Positions 31,907 to 44,312 of a stretch of DNA of 64,000 bases are shown piece after piece. The DNA comes from Zymoseptoria tritici IPO323. Lineage: Eukaryota > Ascomycota > Dothideomycetes > Mycosphaerellales > Mycosphaerellaceae. The stretch is from assembly GCF_000219625.1 (NCBI RefSeq), contig NC_018201.1, forward strand, positions 266,179 to 330,178, written 5' to 3'. Below the pieces are notes generated by a model. It ran no database searches, was not told the DNA's origin, and saw only the letters and a list, made by a program, of their open reading frames with translations. The translations under genes and the position numbers were made by a program. How positions within the stretch are numbered: position 1 is the stretch's first letter; each line of letters begins with the position of its first letter.

Positions 31907-34900
31907 ATATTAGAATACTCTCTATGGATTTTCTATGTTAATCTTAACTGATCTATCGAGGCTATAGAGTCTACCTTAGACGTCGCGGTTAAGCAGAAAG
32001 CCGACCTTCTACTAGTCTAGGAACCGTAGACTATAGAAGACCCGATAATAGGCTACAAAGAGACGAGATCTATCGCACACCGGGATTACAACTAGCTATT
32101 CCTAACGACTACGGATTCGACGATCTGGCTAAGAATAATACTATATATTAGCACAAGACTTAACGTTAATATCTCTCCTATTTTATTAGACGACAGCGAC
32201 ATACTTTCCTTTGTTATTTTAGACAAGAAGGGCAACAAGATCTAGATAGTTAATCTCTACAACGAGAAGGACCTTCGGGATACTAAGAACCCGCAAAACC
32301 GACGAACAACAGAGAGAAGCCTCTACTCTCTACGCAACACGTTCCTTCCAAACACTCTACTAGTAGGAGACTTTAACCTTAGACACCCGTCCTAGGATCC
32401 GAGGGGAAAGGATACTACTAGTGCCCGCGAATTTATAGAGTGGATAGAAGACTAGGGCTTTACTCTACGTAATACGATAGGTGTCGGGACCTTCTATAGG
32501 CCGCACCTAGACGCAGAGTCGGTCCTAGACCTTACGTTTATAAGAGGATCCTTATCTACGAAAGAAATCGACTAGAGAACGATTCCGACAGGCTCAGACT
32601 ATAAGGCTATATCTATAGACCTTATTAGCGCGCAAGATCGAGCCTAACAGAAGAAAGTAGTTCTAGATATAGCTTCCGCGGATTAGGAACTGTTTATAGA
32701 TCTCCTAATAAGCAAGGCGACGTCTATTGACTATACGAACTCCCTCGACGACATCGTAGACTCCTTTACCTCGTGTATTACCGAATCGATGCGGGGAGCA
32801 ATCCCAGAGAAAGTAGTACACGCCTGCGCAAAACCTTAGTAGAATAGAGAGCTACGCACGCTACGCCGCACAATGTCTAGAACATATAGACAGACCTTTA
32901 CCTACAGACGTACGCCGACGCTAGACGAGAAAGAGGCGTATACGAAAGCGAGAAACGAGTACTTCCAAGCTATTAAAACAGCTAAGAAGAACTACTAGAA
33001 CGCTTTCCTCGAAAAAGAAGACTCGAAATCTATCTTTAAAGCTATGTCCTATACTAGGAATAGCAGCCGAAGACAGATACCTACGATAAACAACGAAGAT
33101 TCTTTCGAGGGGAAATGTAAGGCCTTCTCCGAGGCCTTATTTCCGCGCCCTCCTGCCGAGGAACCTCTACCTAGCCGTTAGGAAGCGTATATAGCCGGGG
33201 ATTAGGGCTGGACTACGCTAACCGAAGAGGAACTCGCTGCCGCCTGTAGTACGAAGATAGTAAAAGGAAAAACGCCGGGCCTAGACGGTATTATGCAAGC
33301 TATTATTAGTAAAGCGTACGGCGCTATTCCTATTACCTTTCTACGTATATATAGGAGGCTACTCGACGAAGGACACTACCCCCGATGCTAGAAAGTTGCG
33401 ACAGGCGCAGTTCTAGCAAAGCCGGGAAAACTAGACTATTCGGTCCCTAAGGCCTACCAAGTTATCTCTCTCCTAAACTGCCTTAGTAAGATTAGCGAGA
33501 GAATACTCGCAAAACGCCTAGGGATTATCGCAGAGACGAAGCCCCTTCTATACGACTCGTAGTTAGGAGGGCGAAAGAAGAAATCGGCTATCGATACGGT
33601 GCTTCTCTTAACAAACGAAATCGAGGAGAATCGAAGAAAGAAAAAGAAGACTTCGGTTATCTTCCTCGACGTAAGAGGAGCATACGACTACGTTACAAAG
33701 AACCGACTGTTAAGAATAATAATCCAGTTAAGGCTTCCGCATAGCCTTATACGTTAGGTTTAGTCGTTTATAAGCAATAGACGCCTACGAATAGCATTCG
33801 ACGGACAGATACAGGAATTCCAGGACGTAGAGATCGGCGTTCCGCAAGGCAGCCCGATGTCTCCTATCCTCTTTCTTATCTATACGCGCGACATATTCTT
33901 CTCGCTACAAGGAGTTACTCCTAGTTCCTACGTCGACGACATTAGACTATCTACCTCGTCTACGTCCCTTAAGAAGAACTCTAAGGTACTAGAACGTAAG
34001 GCAAGAAGGCTAATAGACCTAGGAAAGAAGAACTCGATTGCTTTCGACCTAGCAAAGACAGACTTAGTACACTTCTCGAAAGGGAAAGGGTCCGATTGCC
34101 CGGTAATTCTTCCAAACGGCAATATTATTCGCCCGGCGAAGAAAGCGATAAGGTAGCTTAGGATTTAGCTAGATGCCGGTCTTACCTTTAAGGAGCACAT
34201 TGCAATAAGATCGGCACAAGCACAAGCGGCATTCTATCGATTAGAAAGACTAGCAAATACCAAACGCGGTCTGTCTTCTATATCGTTAAGAAAGATCTAC
34301 CTAGCCTATGTTACTACAATAGCAGACTACGGGGCCCCGGTTTAGTAGCGGTCGAAAAAGAGCATAAAACCTCTAGTATCTCTACAAAGTAAAGCTTGTA
34401 GAAAGATCCTAGGCGTTTTCCGTACCGCCCTAAACGTCCTGTCCGAAGTAGAGTCAAATCTATTCCCCCCGGATCTACGCCTAGAGAGACAGTTAATTTT
34501 ATACTCTCTACGCGTAGCAAAGCTACCCGAAAACTACCCTATAAGACTCGCTATCTAAAGCGCGCCTTCGGATACGCGAGAAGTCCGACACGAGGACTCG
34601 AGAGAGATACTTCCGCAAAAACGACAGAGAATACAGATACAACTACTCTATTATCGACTCCGACAATACAAGCATTTCGTAGAACACGAGAGGGCTAACT
34701 ACGCAAAAGACGATCTCTTTAGCGTCTAGAAAACCCGATACGAAATAGTAAGACAACGGGAGATTAATAAGGTACCTAGGAATACAAATAGCTACCTTAG
34801 TCGATTTCTATAGAGCTCGCTAGGAAAACATAGAATAGGAGGAAGACGCGCTTTAACTAGTGCCTTCTATACTATCCTATTAGGATACGGATACCTAAAG

Positions 34901-35221
34901 TCCTATCTCTATCGCTTTAGACACGCAACGACGCTAGACTGCCCTTGCGGACGACGAGAAATAGTAGAACACCTCGTATATAGCTGCCCTATCTACGATG
35001 TATTTAGGCTACTACCGCTACGACAAGCACAATCTCTACTAGAAATAGTAGAAGATAAGGAACTCCGGAAACACCTTACTACCTTTCTCTCGGATACAAA
35101 GATTGCTTCTAGGTCCTAGCACCTAGCAAGAGGCGAAGACGAGACCGTCTAGCCTACACTCCTTTTACTTTTCCTTATTTGTCTTTCTTTAAAGTCCTTC
35201 GATACTAGCTTGCTACTATCC
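31907..35221 (+). pseudogene. LINE 1 ORF2, endonuclease-RT, broken
   Basis: The start codon equivalent is ATA at 31907 (ATG in LINE 2). APE-type endonuclease with GDFN at 32366-32377 and SDYKAI near 32600, RT with GVPQGSPMSPILF near 33838-33876 and YVDD at 33929-33940, and a C-terminal CPCGRREIVEHLV zinc-type motif near 34940-34980. No frame change was needed over 1,104 codons, only nonsense changes. TAG codons at 35117 and 35150 are shared with LINE 2, so the natural end may be earlier than 35219. Confidence 0.88.
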
Positions 35222-35371
35222 TAGGCACGGGTCTTTCCCTAAGGTTAAGAGATACGAGAGAACAACGATTGTACATAGATAGACTGCTGTCGCGAGACAG
35301 CCGTCCTACATAGTTATAGACTCCTACAGGACGTAAATGGAACAAACAAACAAACAAACAAACAAACAAAC
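35222..35371 (+). other. LINE 1 structured 3' UTR and (AAAC)n tail
   Basis: Hairpin GCTGTC/GACAGC (35286-35291 with 35296-35301, GCGA tetraloop) followed by the CGTCCT/AGGACG stem and TAAATGG(AAC)(AAAC)n. The homologous positions in the ribozyme-headed short elements keep the first hairpin with different bases. Confidence 0.8.
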
Positions 35372-38300
35372 GCCCGGGTTGTTTCTTTTTGCTACGACTT
35401 GGCGACTTATAGATCAGATAGAATCAAAATGACTTTACTGTGCTCGATTGTCTCTCGTTGTGTGATAATGTCGTCCTTAGGGGCCCGTTTGGCCCCTGAT
35501 TTCCCCCCCTAGGATTTTATTAGATTGAAATTCTTCTAAGGTAGGGAAAATTTTTAGGTAACTGGGAACCGGACTAAGGAGTTAGTGTAGTGTTAACTAG
35601 TGTCTTTTGGGCCTTAATGGTAACTAATAACGCGTTTGTATATCTATCGTGCTGGTCTACCGCCCTTAGTACCTCCCGTGCTTCTATTAAATGCTCTTAT
35701 CGCAGCAGGGCTAATGTAAGTCGCAGGTTCCTAAGTGCTTTCAGACGCGGGCCAGCCCTTCTACGCGATCCTGTACATCTATCTGCCGTGTTGTTTCTTA
35801 CGCTTTAGGATCTTGTCTACTACGTAAACGTCGGGTTCCTCTAATCGGATCTCCTTTAGGCTATTCTGGGCCCGTTCGGTGATTTTAGTAGGTTTTTCCC
35901 CCTTTAGTAGGGAGATATAGAATGTAGGATGGATGTTTATCGTTTCCGGTAGTTCCAGCGTGTACGCGACGTCGTTCACGACTCGCTTGATCCTATATAG
36001 GCCGACATACTTATAATCGAGCTTTTCCGACGGCTAGATAGACTTTAAATATCGAGTAGAGAGGTATACACGGTCGCTAACCTTATATGTTTTCGTAGTT
36101 TTGCGAGCATTGTAGTATCGTACGTGTCTCTCCTATAACGCAGCTAGTCTTTTATATAGCGTTTTCTGTAGGCCGATTACTCTGTGCGCTATTTCCGCTA
36201 CACTAGGAGCTTTGCCCTCTAATTAGGGCAGGTCGGGCCATCTGGCGGCAATTAGATCGCGAACGTTACATGCTTAGAATAGTGTTACCCCTGTTGTCGC
36301 ATAGACGCTATCGTTGTAAGAGAATTCGGCTACCGACAGCATCTGTGCCTAGTCGTCCTGCTCGTAGTTGTAGTACACTCGTAGGTATTGCTCTAGCGTT
36401 TGGTTCTAACGTTCCGTCTGACCGTCCGTTTAGGGGTAATATGTAGTGCTTAGGCCCTTTCGGACCCTAAGGTAGTAGCAAAGCGTGCTCCAGAACTTGG
36501 ATATAAGGATTAGTCCTCTGTCGGACGTAATTAACTTAGGAGTTCCGTAAAGGCGGAAGATTTCTCTCAGGAAGACCTCCGCGAGGGTTTCGGCGTTAAT
36601 GTCCTTCTGTACAGGAATGTAGTAGGCCATTTTGGACCACCTGTCTATAACGACGAGGATTAAGTCGTATGTATGCCCTATAAACGTACTTAGGGGCAGA
36701 TCGGTAATAAAATCTAATATTAGGTCCTCCTAGGGCCTATTTAGTAGAGCTTCCGCATAGAGTTCTCTATATAGGCTATGTCGCCGTAGCTTCGCCCTGT
36801 CGCATGTCTAGCAGCTGTTTACATAGTCCTTAACGTATTTTCTTATGTCTAGCTAGTAGAACGACCGTTGCAACAGCTCTAGGGTCCGTTCAAACCCAAA
36901 GTGGCCGGCCAGGGGATCGTTATAGCACTGGCGGAGAGCTGCTAGGCGTACTAGGCCCGCAGGTACGTACAGTTTCCGTTCGTAGAAGAGGAATTCGCCC
37001 TGTATAGCCTACCTTTAGGTCCATTCCGGCGGATCCGGGTTATTCATAGCTAGTTCGACTGTCGATGCTATAGGGTTATGTTTTAGGCTTTCGCGTATTG
37101 TATTAATTAGCGGGGAGTCTAATGATTCTTCTATTAGAGTACTCGCTATTATGTACGTTTTGCTGCAGTAGGTCCTAGCGAGCTGCAGATAGTAGGTTAT
37201 AACTGCTATTATGGACCGAACAGGGCTAGATTCGGCCGTTATTCCTTCGGATAGACCTAGTTGGTGCTAAAGGGTGTCTAATGCAGGAGTACTGTCGCTT
37301 TCGTTAATCTACCGTCCCGAGTAGTCCCTATCTTCTAAGTCTAGGCGTCTGCTTACTCCGTCCGCGGCGGCATTAAGCGACCCCAGGTTATACGTTATGC
37401 GGAAGTCGACGTTTAACAGCTGCTCTACCTATCTTGCCTATCTTCGGCTTAGTTGCTTAGTTGTTAAAAACTATTTTAGGTTGTAATAGTCTGTTAAGAC
37501 CTTAATTTGGTGCGAAGCGCCCTTAACGTAGTGTCTCTAGTGCTTAAAGGCCTCGACTATAGCGAGAAGCTCTTAATTGTGTGTGTTATAGTTCCTTTCG
37601 GCCGCGTTCATCTTGCTAGAGAAGAAGGCTACTAGGTGCTAGTGCATTTTGCCCTCCGTTTTATGCGGTTAGGACAGTACTGCCCCGACGGCGAACCTAG
37701 AGGCATCTGTTGCGACGCGGATAGGTAGTTTTAGGTCGAAATGCTGCAAGATAGGTGCTTTAATAAACCTAGTCTTTAACTGCTAGAATACTTGTACTGC
37801 GTTAGGTAGGAGTTCGAGGGGAACTAATTCCTCCTTTCTCTGTCGGTGTCCTCCTTTAGCACTATTTAGGCCTCTCTCTGTCAAGCGGTTTAGTAGGCTA
37901 GCTATGCGGGAGAATCCCTTAATAAACTGGCGGTAGTAGTTCGCAAATCCGATAAAGATGCGAATGTCCCTAACTAAGGCCGGAAGGGGCCAGTTAGCGA
38001 TAGCTTGGATCCTTTCTGCCTCTATTTCGACCCCTTTTGGGGTTACTACGAACCTAAGGTAGCCGACTTGCCGCTTAAAGAACTCGCACTTTAATAGTTT
38101 AGCAAAGAGTCGGTGTCTTCTAAGTCTCTCGAGGACTATCCTAACATGTTTCTTGTAGCTTTCGGCGTCTTATAAGTATATTAAGATATCGTCGAGGTAT
38201 ACTACAATACAGTAGTCTAGCAGGCCCCGGAGGGCGTGGTTTATATATCCTTGGAACACTACTAGGGCGTTAGTCAGCCTAAACAGGACTATAGTGTACT

Positions 38301-39690
38301 TAAAGTGGCCATACCTCGTCCGAAAGGTAGTTTTCTACTAATTACTCTCCTTAATTCGGATGCGATAGTACGCGTCTCGTATATCTAGCTTTGTAAAGAA
38401 CTTTGCCGGCGCCAGCTAGTCCAGAGATTCCTAGACGAGGGGCAGGGCGTGTCTATTCTTAATAGTAACGGCATTAAGGGCCCTATAGTCGACGTACAGA
38501 CGTAGGCTACCATCCTTTTTCTTTACAAAGAGGATGCCTACCCCCGCTAGGGAGGTCGAGAGGCGGATCTACCCCTTCTCTAGGCTGTCGGCGAGATAGT
38601 TGCGTAGAGTCTCTAGTTCTATTATAGAGAGGTTGTACAATAGGCCGTACGGGGCCTCCTTGCCTTCTTCGAGGTCGATACTGAGCTTATTCGGCCCCGT
38701 CTCGGGGAGAAGGGACTCGTTTCCTTCTACGAAAACGTCCGCGAAGTCCGAGAATTCGCTTAGAAGTTCCGGTTCTTTTGGCGCGTCGTCTGTACGTTAA
38801 GCGGTAAGGGCCTAAACGCGCCCCGAAGGGATGCCGGAGGCGTCCTTCTAGAACTCTTTAGGTAAGACGAGCCTAACCGGCCTCTATTGTCTGCCTTTCG
38901 TCCCCTTCTAGGTAACGCTTTTGCGGATAAAGTTCACCCTCGGGTTCTATCGTTCTAGCTAGGGCATGCCGAGGACTAGTTAGAACCCGTAGATTCTTCC
39001 GACTACGAAGGTTTCCACACATCCTCTTATGTGCCCTTAAGTGTCTATTACTTTGAACGGGACGCGGCATTCTCCCTAAATAGCTATCCTCTAGCTGTTT
39101 AGTGCCACGTATTAGGCCGTCTGCCCTAACTCGGGGCTTAGGCCTAGCTCTTTAGCTACTATGTTGTCTATAAAGTTGCTTTGCGCTCCGCAATTAAGCA
39201 GTGCTCAGAGTGTCTTAGTCCTATTAGGACCCTACATCTCTACTTTAAGGCGTATTAGCCCTTCCCCTGTAGTTCGGGGAATTCCTCCTAGCTCGGCAGC
39301 TTTTCTTTAGGCCTCCGAGTACTAGACTTGACCCGTAGCGATCAGAGGAGATCTACTACGGGCTCTCCCTTTTCCCGACTAGTCCTTATTAGGGCATTCC
39401 TAGCGCCGGTGGCCCTCTTTGCTATATATCTAGCAGGCGGTGGCCGACTTCTCCTTATTAGCCGCCTTCGGGGGGGTTTTAGCCCTTCTCGGCCTACTCG
39501 GGGGCTTGTTGTTTTTGTTTAGGCGCCTTCCGTTAGTCTTGTCGACGGAAGTCTTCGCTAAGCGCTTTTTGTTAAATTCCTGTATCTATTAGTACGATAT
39601 ATTGGCTCGTTCCTCCGCATCTACGAGGGTCGTAAGGGTAACTTAGCCCTGTTCGAGCCTGTTTCTAACCGCCGGGGTAAGAGCTCCCTT
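35372..39690 (-). pseudogene. gypsy B pol and gag C-terminal part
   Basis: The stretch of gypsy B between the two LINEs. On the minus strand: gag zinc-knuckle region near 39400, protease DCGAQ-type region near 39180 (here the Cys-Gly context is altered), RT with YLDDI near 38175-38205, RNase H, integrase with ITSDRG near 36520-36540, and chromodomain near 35700-35860. Aligns with gypsy A 14640-18990 with many independent CA/TG to TA differences. Confidence 0.88.
39678..39690. repeat. target duplication of LINE 2
   Basis: TAAGAGCTCCCTT, repeated at 45280-45292. Gypsy A has the uninterrupted site near 18966-18978. Confidence 0.92.
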
Positions 39691-39828
39691 GTTGTTTGTT
39701 TGTTTGTTTGTTCCATTTACGTCCTGTAGGAGTCTATGACTATGTAGGACGGCTGTCTCGCGACAGCAGTCTATCTATGTACAATCGTTGTTCTCTCGTA
39801 TCTCTTGACCTTAGGGAAAGACCCGTGC

Positions 39829-42800
39829 CTAGGATAGTAGCAAGCTAGTATCGAAGGACTTTAAAGAAAGACAAATAAGGAAAAGTAAAAGGAGTGTAGG
39901 CTAGACGGTCTCGTCTTCGCCTCTTGCTAGGTGCTAGGACCTAGAGGCAATCTTTGTATCCGAGAGAAAGGTAGTGAGGTGTTTCCGGAGTTCCTTATCT
40001 TCTACTATTTCTAGCAGAGATTGTGCTTGTCGTAGCGGTAGTAGCCTAAATACATCGTAGATAGGGCAGCTACATACGAGGTGTTCTGCTGTTTCTCGTC
40101 GTCCGCAAGGGCAGTCTGGCGTCGTTGCGTGTCTAAAGCGATAAAGATAGGACTTTAGGTATCCGTGTCCTAATAGGATAGTATAGAAGGCACTAGTTAA
40201 AGCGCGTCTTCCTCCTATTCTATGTTTTCCTGGCGAGCTCTATGGAAATCGACTAAGGTAGCTATTTGTATTCCTAGGTACCTTATTAATCTCCCGTTGT
40301 CTTGCTATTTCGTATTAGGTTTTCCAGACGCTAAAGAGATCGTCTTTTGCGTAGTTAGCCCTCTCGTGTTCTACGAAATGCTTGTATTGTCGGAGTCGAT
40401 AACAGAGTAGTTGTATCTGTGTTCTCTGTCGTTTTTGCGGAAGTATCTCTCTCGAGTCCTCGTGTCGGACTTTTCGCGTATCCGAAGGCGCGCTTTAGAT
40501 AGCGAGTCTTATAGGGTGGTTTTCGGGTAGCTTTGCTGCGCGTAGAGAGTATAAAATTGACTGTCTCTCTAGGCGTAGATCCGGGGGGAAGAGATTTGAC
40601 TCTACTTCGGACGGGACGTTTAGTGCGGTACGGAAAACGCCTAGGATCTTCCTACAAGCTTTACTTTGTAGAGATACTAGAGGTTTTATGCTCTTTTTCG
40701 ACCGCTACCAAACTAGGGCCCCGTAGTCTGCTATTGTAGTAACGCAGGCTAGGTAGATCTTTCTTAACGATATAGAAGACAGACCGCGTTCGGTATTTGC
40801 TAGTCTTTCTAATCGATAGAATGCTGCTTGTGCTTGTGCCGATCTTATTGCAATGTGCTCCTTAAAGGTAAGACCGGCATTTAGCCAAATCCTAAGCTAC
40901 CTTATCGCTTTCTTCGCCGGGCGAACAATATCGCCGTTTGGAAGAATTACCGGGTAATCGGACCCTTTCCCTTTCGAGAAGTGTACTAGGTCTGTCTTTG
41001 CTAGGTCGAAAGTAATCGAGTTCTTCTTTCCTAGGTCTATTAGCCTTCTTGCCTTACGTTCTAGTACCTTAGAGTTCTTCTTAAGGGACGTAGACGAGGT
41101 AGATAGTCTAATGTCGTCGACGTAGGAACTAGGAGTAACTCTTTGTAGCGAGAAGAATATGTCGCGCGTATAGATAAGAAAGAGGATAGGAGACATCGGG
41201 CTGCCTTGTGGAACGCCGATCTCTACGTCCTGGAATTCCTGTATCTGTCCGTCGAATGCTATTCGTAGGCGTCTATTGCTTATAAACGACTGAACCTAAC
41301 GTATAAGGCTATGCGGAAGCCTTAACTGGATTATTATTCTTAATAGTCGGTTCTTTGCAACGTGGTCGTATGCTCCTCTTACGTCGAGGAAGATAACCGA
41401 AGTCTTCTTTTTCTTTCTTCGATTCTCCTCGATTTCGTTTGTTAAGAGAAGCACCGTATCGATAGCCGATTTCTTCTTTCGCCCTCCTAACTGCGAGTCG
41501 TGTAGAAGGGGCTTCGTCTCTACGATAATCCCTAGGCGTTTTGCGAGTATTCTCTTACTAATCTTACTAAGGTAGTTTAGGAGAGAGATAACTTGGTAGG
41601 CCTTAGGGACCGAATAGTCTGGTTTTCCCGGCTTCGCTAGAACTGCGCCTGTCGCAACTTTCCAGCATCGGGGGTGGTGTCCTTCGTCGAGTAGCCTCCT
41701 ATATATACGTAGAAAGGTAATAGGAATAGCGCCGTACGCTTTACTAATAATAGCTTGCGTAATACCGTCTGGGCCCGGCGTTTTTCCTTTTACTATCTTC
41801 GTACTACAGGCGGCAGCGAGTTCCTCTTCGGTTAGCGTGGTCCAGCCCCAATCCCCGGCTGTATACGCTTCCTAACGGCTAGGTAGAGGTTCCTCGGCAG
41901 GAGGGCGCGGAAATAAGGCTTCGGAGAAGGCCTTACATTTCCCCTCGAAAGAATCCTCGTTGTTTATCGTAGGTATCTGTCTTCGGCTGCTGTTCCTAGT
42001 ATAGGACATAGCTTTAAAGATAGATTTCGAGTCTTCTTTTTCGAGGAAAGCGTTCTAGTAGTTCTTCTTAGCTGTTTTAATAGCTTGGAAGTACTTGTTT
42101 CTCGCTTTCGTATACGCCTCTTTCTCGTCTAGCGTCGGCGTACGTCCGCAGGTAAAGGTCTGTCTATATGTTCTAGACATTGTGCGGCGTAGCGTGCGTA
42201 GCTCTTCATTCCACTAAGGTTTTGCGCAGGCGTGTACTACTTTCTCTAGGATTGCTCCCCGCATCGATTCGGTAATACACGAGGTAAAGGAGTCTGCGAT
42301 GTCGTCGAGGGAGTTCGTATAGTTAATAGACGTCGCCTTGCTTATTAGGAGATCTGTAAACAGTTCCCAATCCGCGGAAGCTATGTCTAGAACTACTTTC
42401 TTCTGTTGGGCTCGATCTTGCGCGCTAATAAGGTCTATAGATATAGCCTTATGGTCTGAGCCTGTCGGAATCGTTCTCCAGTCGATTTCTTTCGTAGATA
42501 AGGATCCTCTTGTGAACGTAAGGTCTAGGACCGACTCTGCGTCTAGGTGCGGCCTATAGAAGGTCCCGACACCTATCGTATTACGTAGAGTAAAGCCCTG
42601 GTCTTCTATCCACTCTATAAATTCGCGGGCACTAGTAGTATCCTTTCCCCTCGGATCCTAGGACGGGTGTCTAAGGTTAAAGTCTCCTACTAGTAGAGTG
42701 TTTGGAAGGAACGTGTTGCGTAGAGAGTAGAGGCTTCTCTCTGTTGTTCGTCGGTTTTGCGGGTTCTCGGTATCTCGAAGGTCTTTCTCGTTGTAGAGAT

Positions 42801-43146
42801 TAACTATCTGGATCTTGTTGCCCCTCTTGTCTGAAATAACAAAGGAAAGTATGTCGCTGTCGTCTAATAAAATAGGAGAGATATTGACGTTAAGTCTTGT
42901 GCTAATATATAGCATTGTCCTTAGCCGGATCGTCGAATCCGTAGTCGTTGGGAATAGCTGGTTGTACTCCCGGTGTGCGATAGATCTTGTCTCTTTGTAG
43001 CCTGTTATCGGGTCTTCTATAGTCCACGGTTCCTGGACTAGTAGAAGGTCGGCTTTCTGCTTAACCGCGACGTCTAAGGTAGACTCTGTAGCCTCGATAG
43101 ATCGGTTAAGATTGACGTAGAAAATCCGTAGAGAGTGTTCTAACAT
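39829..43146 (-). pseudogene. LINE 2 ORF2, endonuclease-RT
   Basis: Starts MLEHSLRIFYVNLNRS at 43146, 30 nt after the ORF1 stop. The AP-type endonuclease nicks target DNA: LLLVQEPW near 43050, GDFN at 42676-42687, SDHKAI near 42460. The RT domain has GKTPGPDGI near 41775, GVPQGSP at 41197-41220 and YVDD at 41113-41124. A C-terminal CPCGRREIV zinc-type motif is near 40085-40115. The first stop is TAG at 42658. The remaining stops are few and mostly at Trp/Gln sites. No RNase H-like block lies between the RT and the Cys motif. It would have mobilised itself and perhaps the short elements that share its 3' end. Confidence 0.9.
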
Positions 43147-43175
43147 GTAGAACGTTCTAGGGGCCTCCCTTTCTG

Positions 43176-43746
43176 TTATATACGATCCTTCGCCTTCTCG
43201 ACTCTTAGGCTGTCCGCGCCTACGTATAGACGGTTTTGAATAGCCCTTTTTGCCTCCTCCTCGGTGGCAAAACCTACTAGAACTGTCGCCCTAGTAAGAG
43301 TCCTTCTTCTCTCTTCGTTTGTTAGCCAAATCGGGGTGCCTGCGAGTTTAAGACCTCTATTAAAGGTCTCAATTTCTCGTTGAATGTCCTGTAGGCCCGT
43401 TGGCGTGTTGAAGTTCGCGGTCGAGACGCCGTGGACTACGACCTTGTGCCAGAGAGAGTCCTCTATTACCCGTGCCTCGCCTACGATATCGGTCACCTTA
43501 GTAAGGCTATTAATCGTTCGTTAGCGGGCTTTCTCTGTTGCAAAGTTTAGGACAATATTACCCCGAAATGATTTCTTTATCGCAAGGACAGCTAGCTCTT
43601 GGTCTTCGCCTTTAAGAGCGTTGTTGATTTTGTCTCGGGTTGCGATCTGGTCGAGTTCCTTCTCTTTATCCTTTGGTACAAGGATAAGAGGCATCGGTTC
43701 TGCTTGTTCTTTCGGCTTGCTAGCCCTCCGGGAGACGGTCGTCCAC

Positions 43747-43779
<33 letters not shown>

Positions 43780-44312
43780 GTTGTCTTTGTTGTCGAGGAG
43801 GTAGAGGTAGAGGTAGCGGATCCGCTGTCTCCCTTAACAACGTCTGCGAAAGTAGGCTTCTTCGCCTGTGCTGCTAGTTTCTTTGTTGTTATTTCTAGGT
43901 TCGAGACTTGCTTTGCGAGGATTTGGGACGTTGTCCTAAAGTCTGTACGCTCGGTAAAGTGCCGAAAGACTTCGAGAAGGTCGAGAACCCGGGTTTGTTC
44001 TCCTGGAAACCCGACTAGATCCCCCGCCGCTTCGACTAGTAGCTGTCGGGCTTGTAGGATCTTCTCGTTCGCGGGCGTGTAAGAGAGTGTTTGTTTCTTT
44101 CCGAGAGAAGGGCTGCGAGTCGGGGAGTTACTGAAATCGAAGGGGTTTTGCCTTTTCCTAGGTAGGAAAGGAAAGCCGGTTCTTTTTAGTAGTTCCTCCG
44201 GCAACGGCAGGGTTTTGAGGGACTTAAACGTAACTTCCTCGTCCCCTCTAGCCGTAGCTTTTGGAGTCTGAGGGGCTGAGCCTGCGTCTGTCATTTCCGT
44301 CTCGGTAGACAT
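43176..44312 (-). pseudogene. LINE 2 ORF1, one in-frame stop
   Basis: 378-codon ORF1 starting MSTETEMTDAGSAPQTPKA at 44312. It has a Ser/Thr-rich linker, an 11-residue Gln tract encoded by CAA repeats near 43745-43780, and a C-terminal part with EEEAKRAIQNRLYVGAD. The N-terminal 263 residues are open. The single TAA at 43521 is followed by eight codons and then the rest of the frame to 43176, so only one nonsense change separates it from an intact ORF1. No CCHC knuckle is visible. Confidence 0.86.

Larger units (their letters stand above)
29792..35371 (+). mobile_element. LINE 1, full-length non-LTR retrotransposon, RIP-decayed
   Basis: 5,580 bp, plus strand, starting CATCGACATCCGCACTTCC, exactly the same 5' base as LINE 2, so it is full length. 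Long 5' UTR (29792-30746), ORF1 (30747-31877), ORF2 (31907-35221) with endonuclease and RT, structured 3' UTR and an (AAAC)n tail in place of poly(A). Much more broken by TAG/TAA than LINE 2. It resembles fungal Tad-type LINEs in layout, but no RNase H domain is visible. Confidence 0.93.

Noticed and set aside
43599..44082. Plus-strand ORFs with long Leu or Cys runs
   Set aside because: Antisense translation of the CAA repeat in LINE 2 ORF1.
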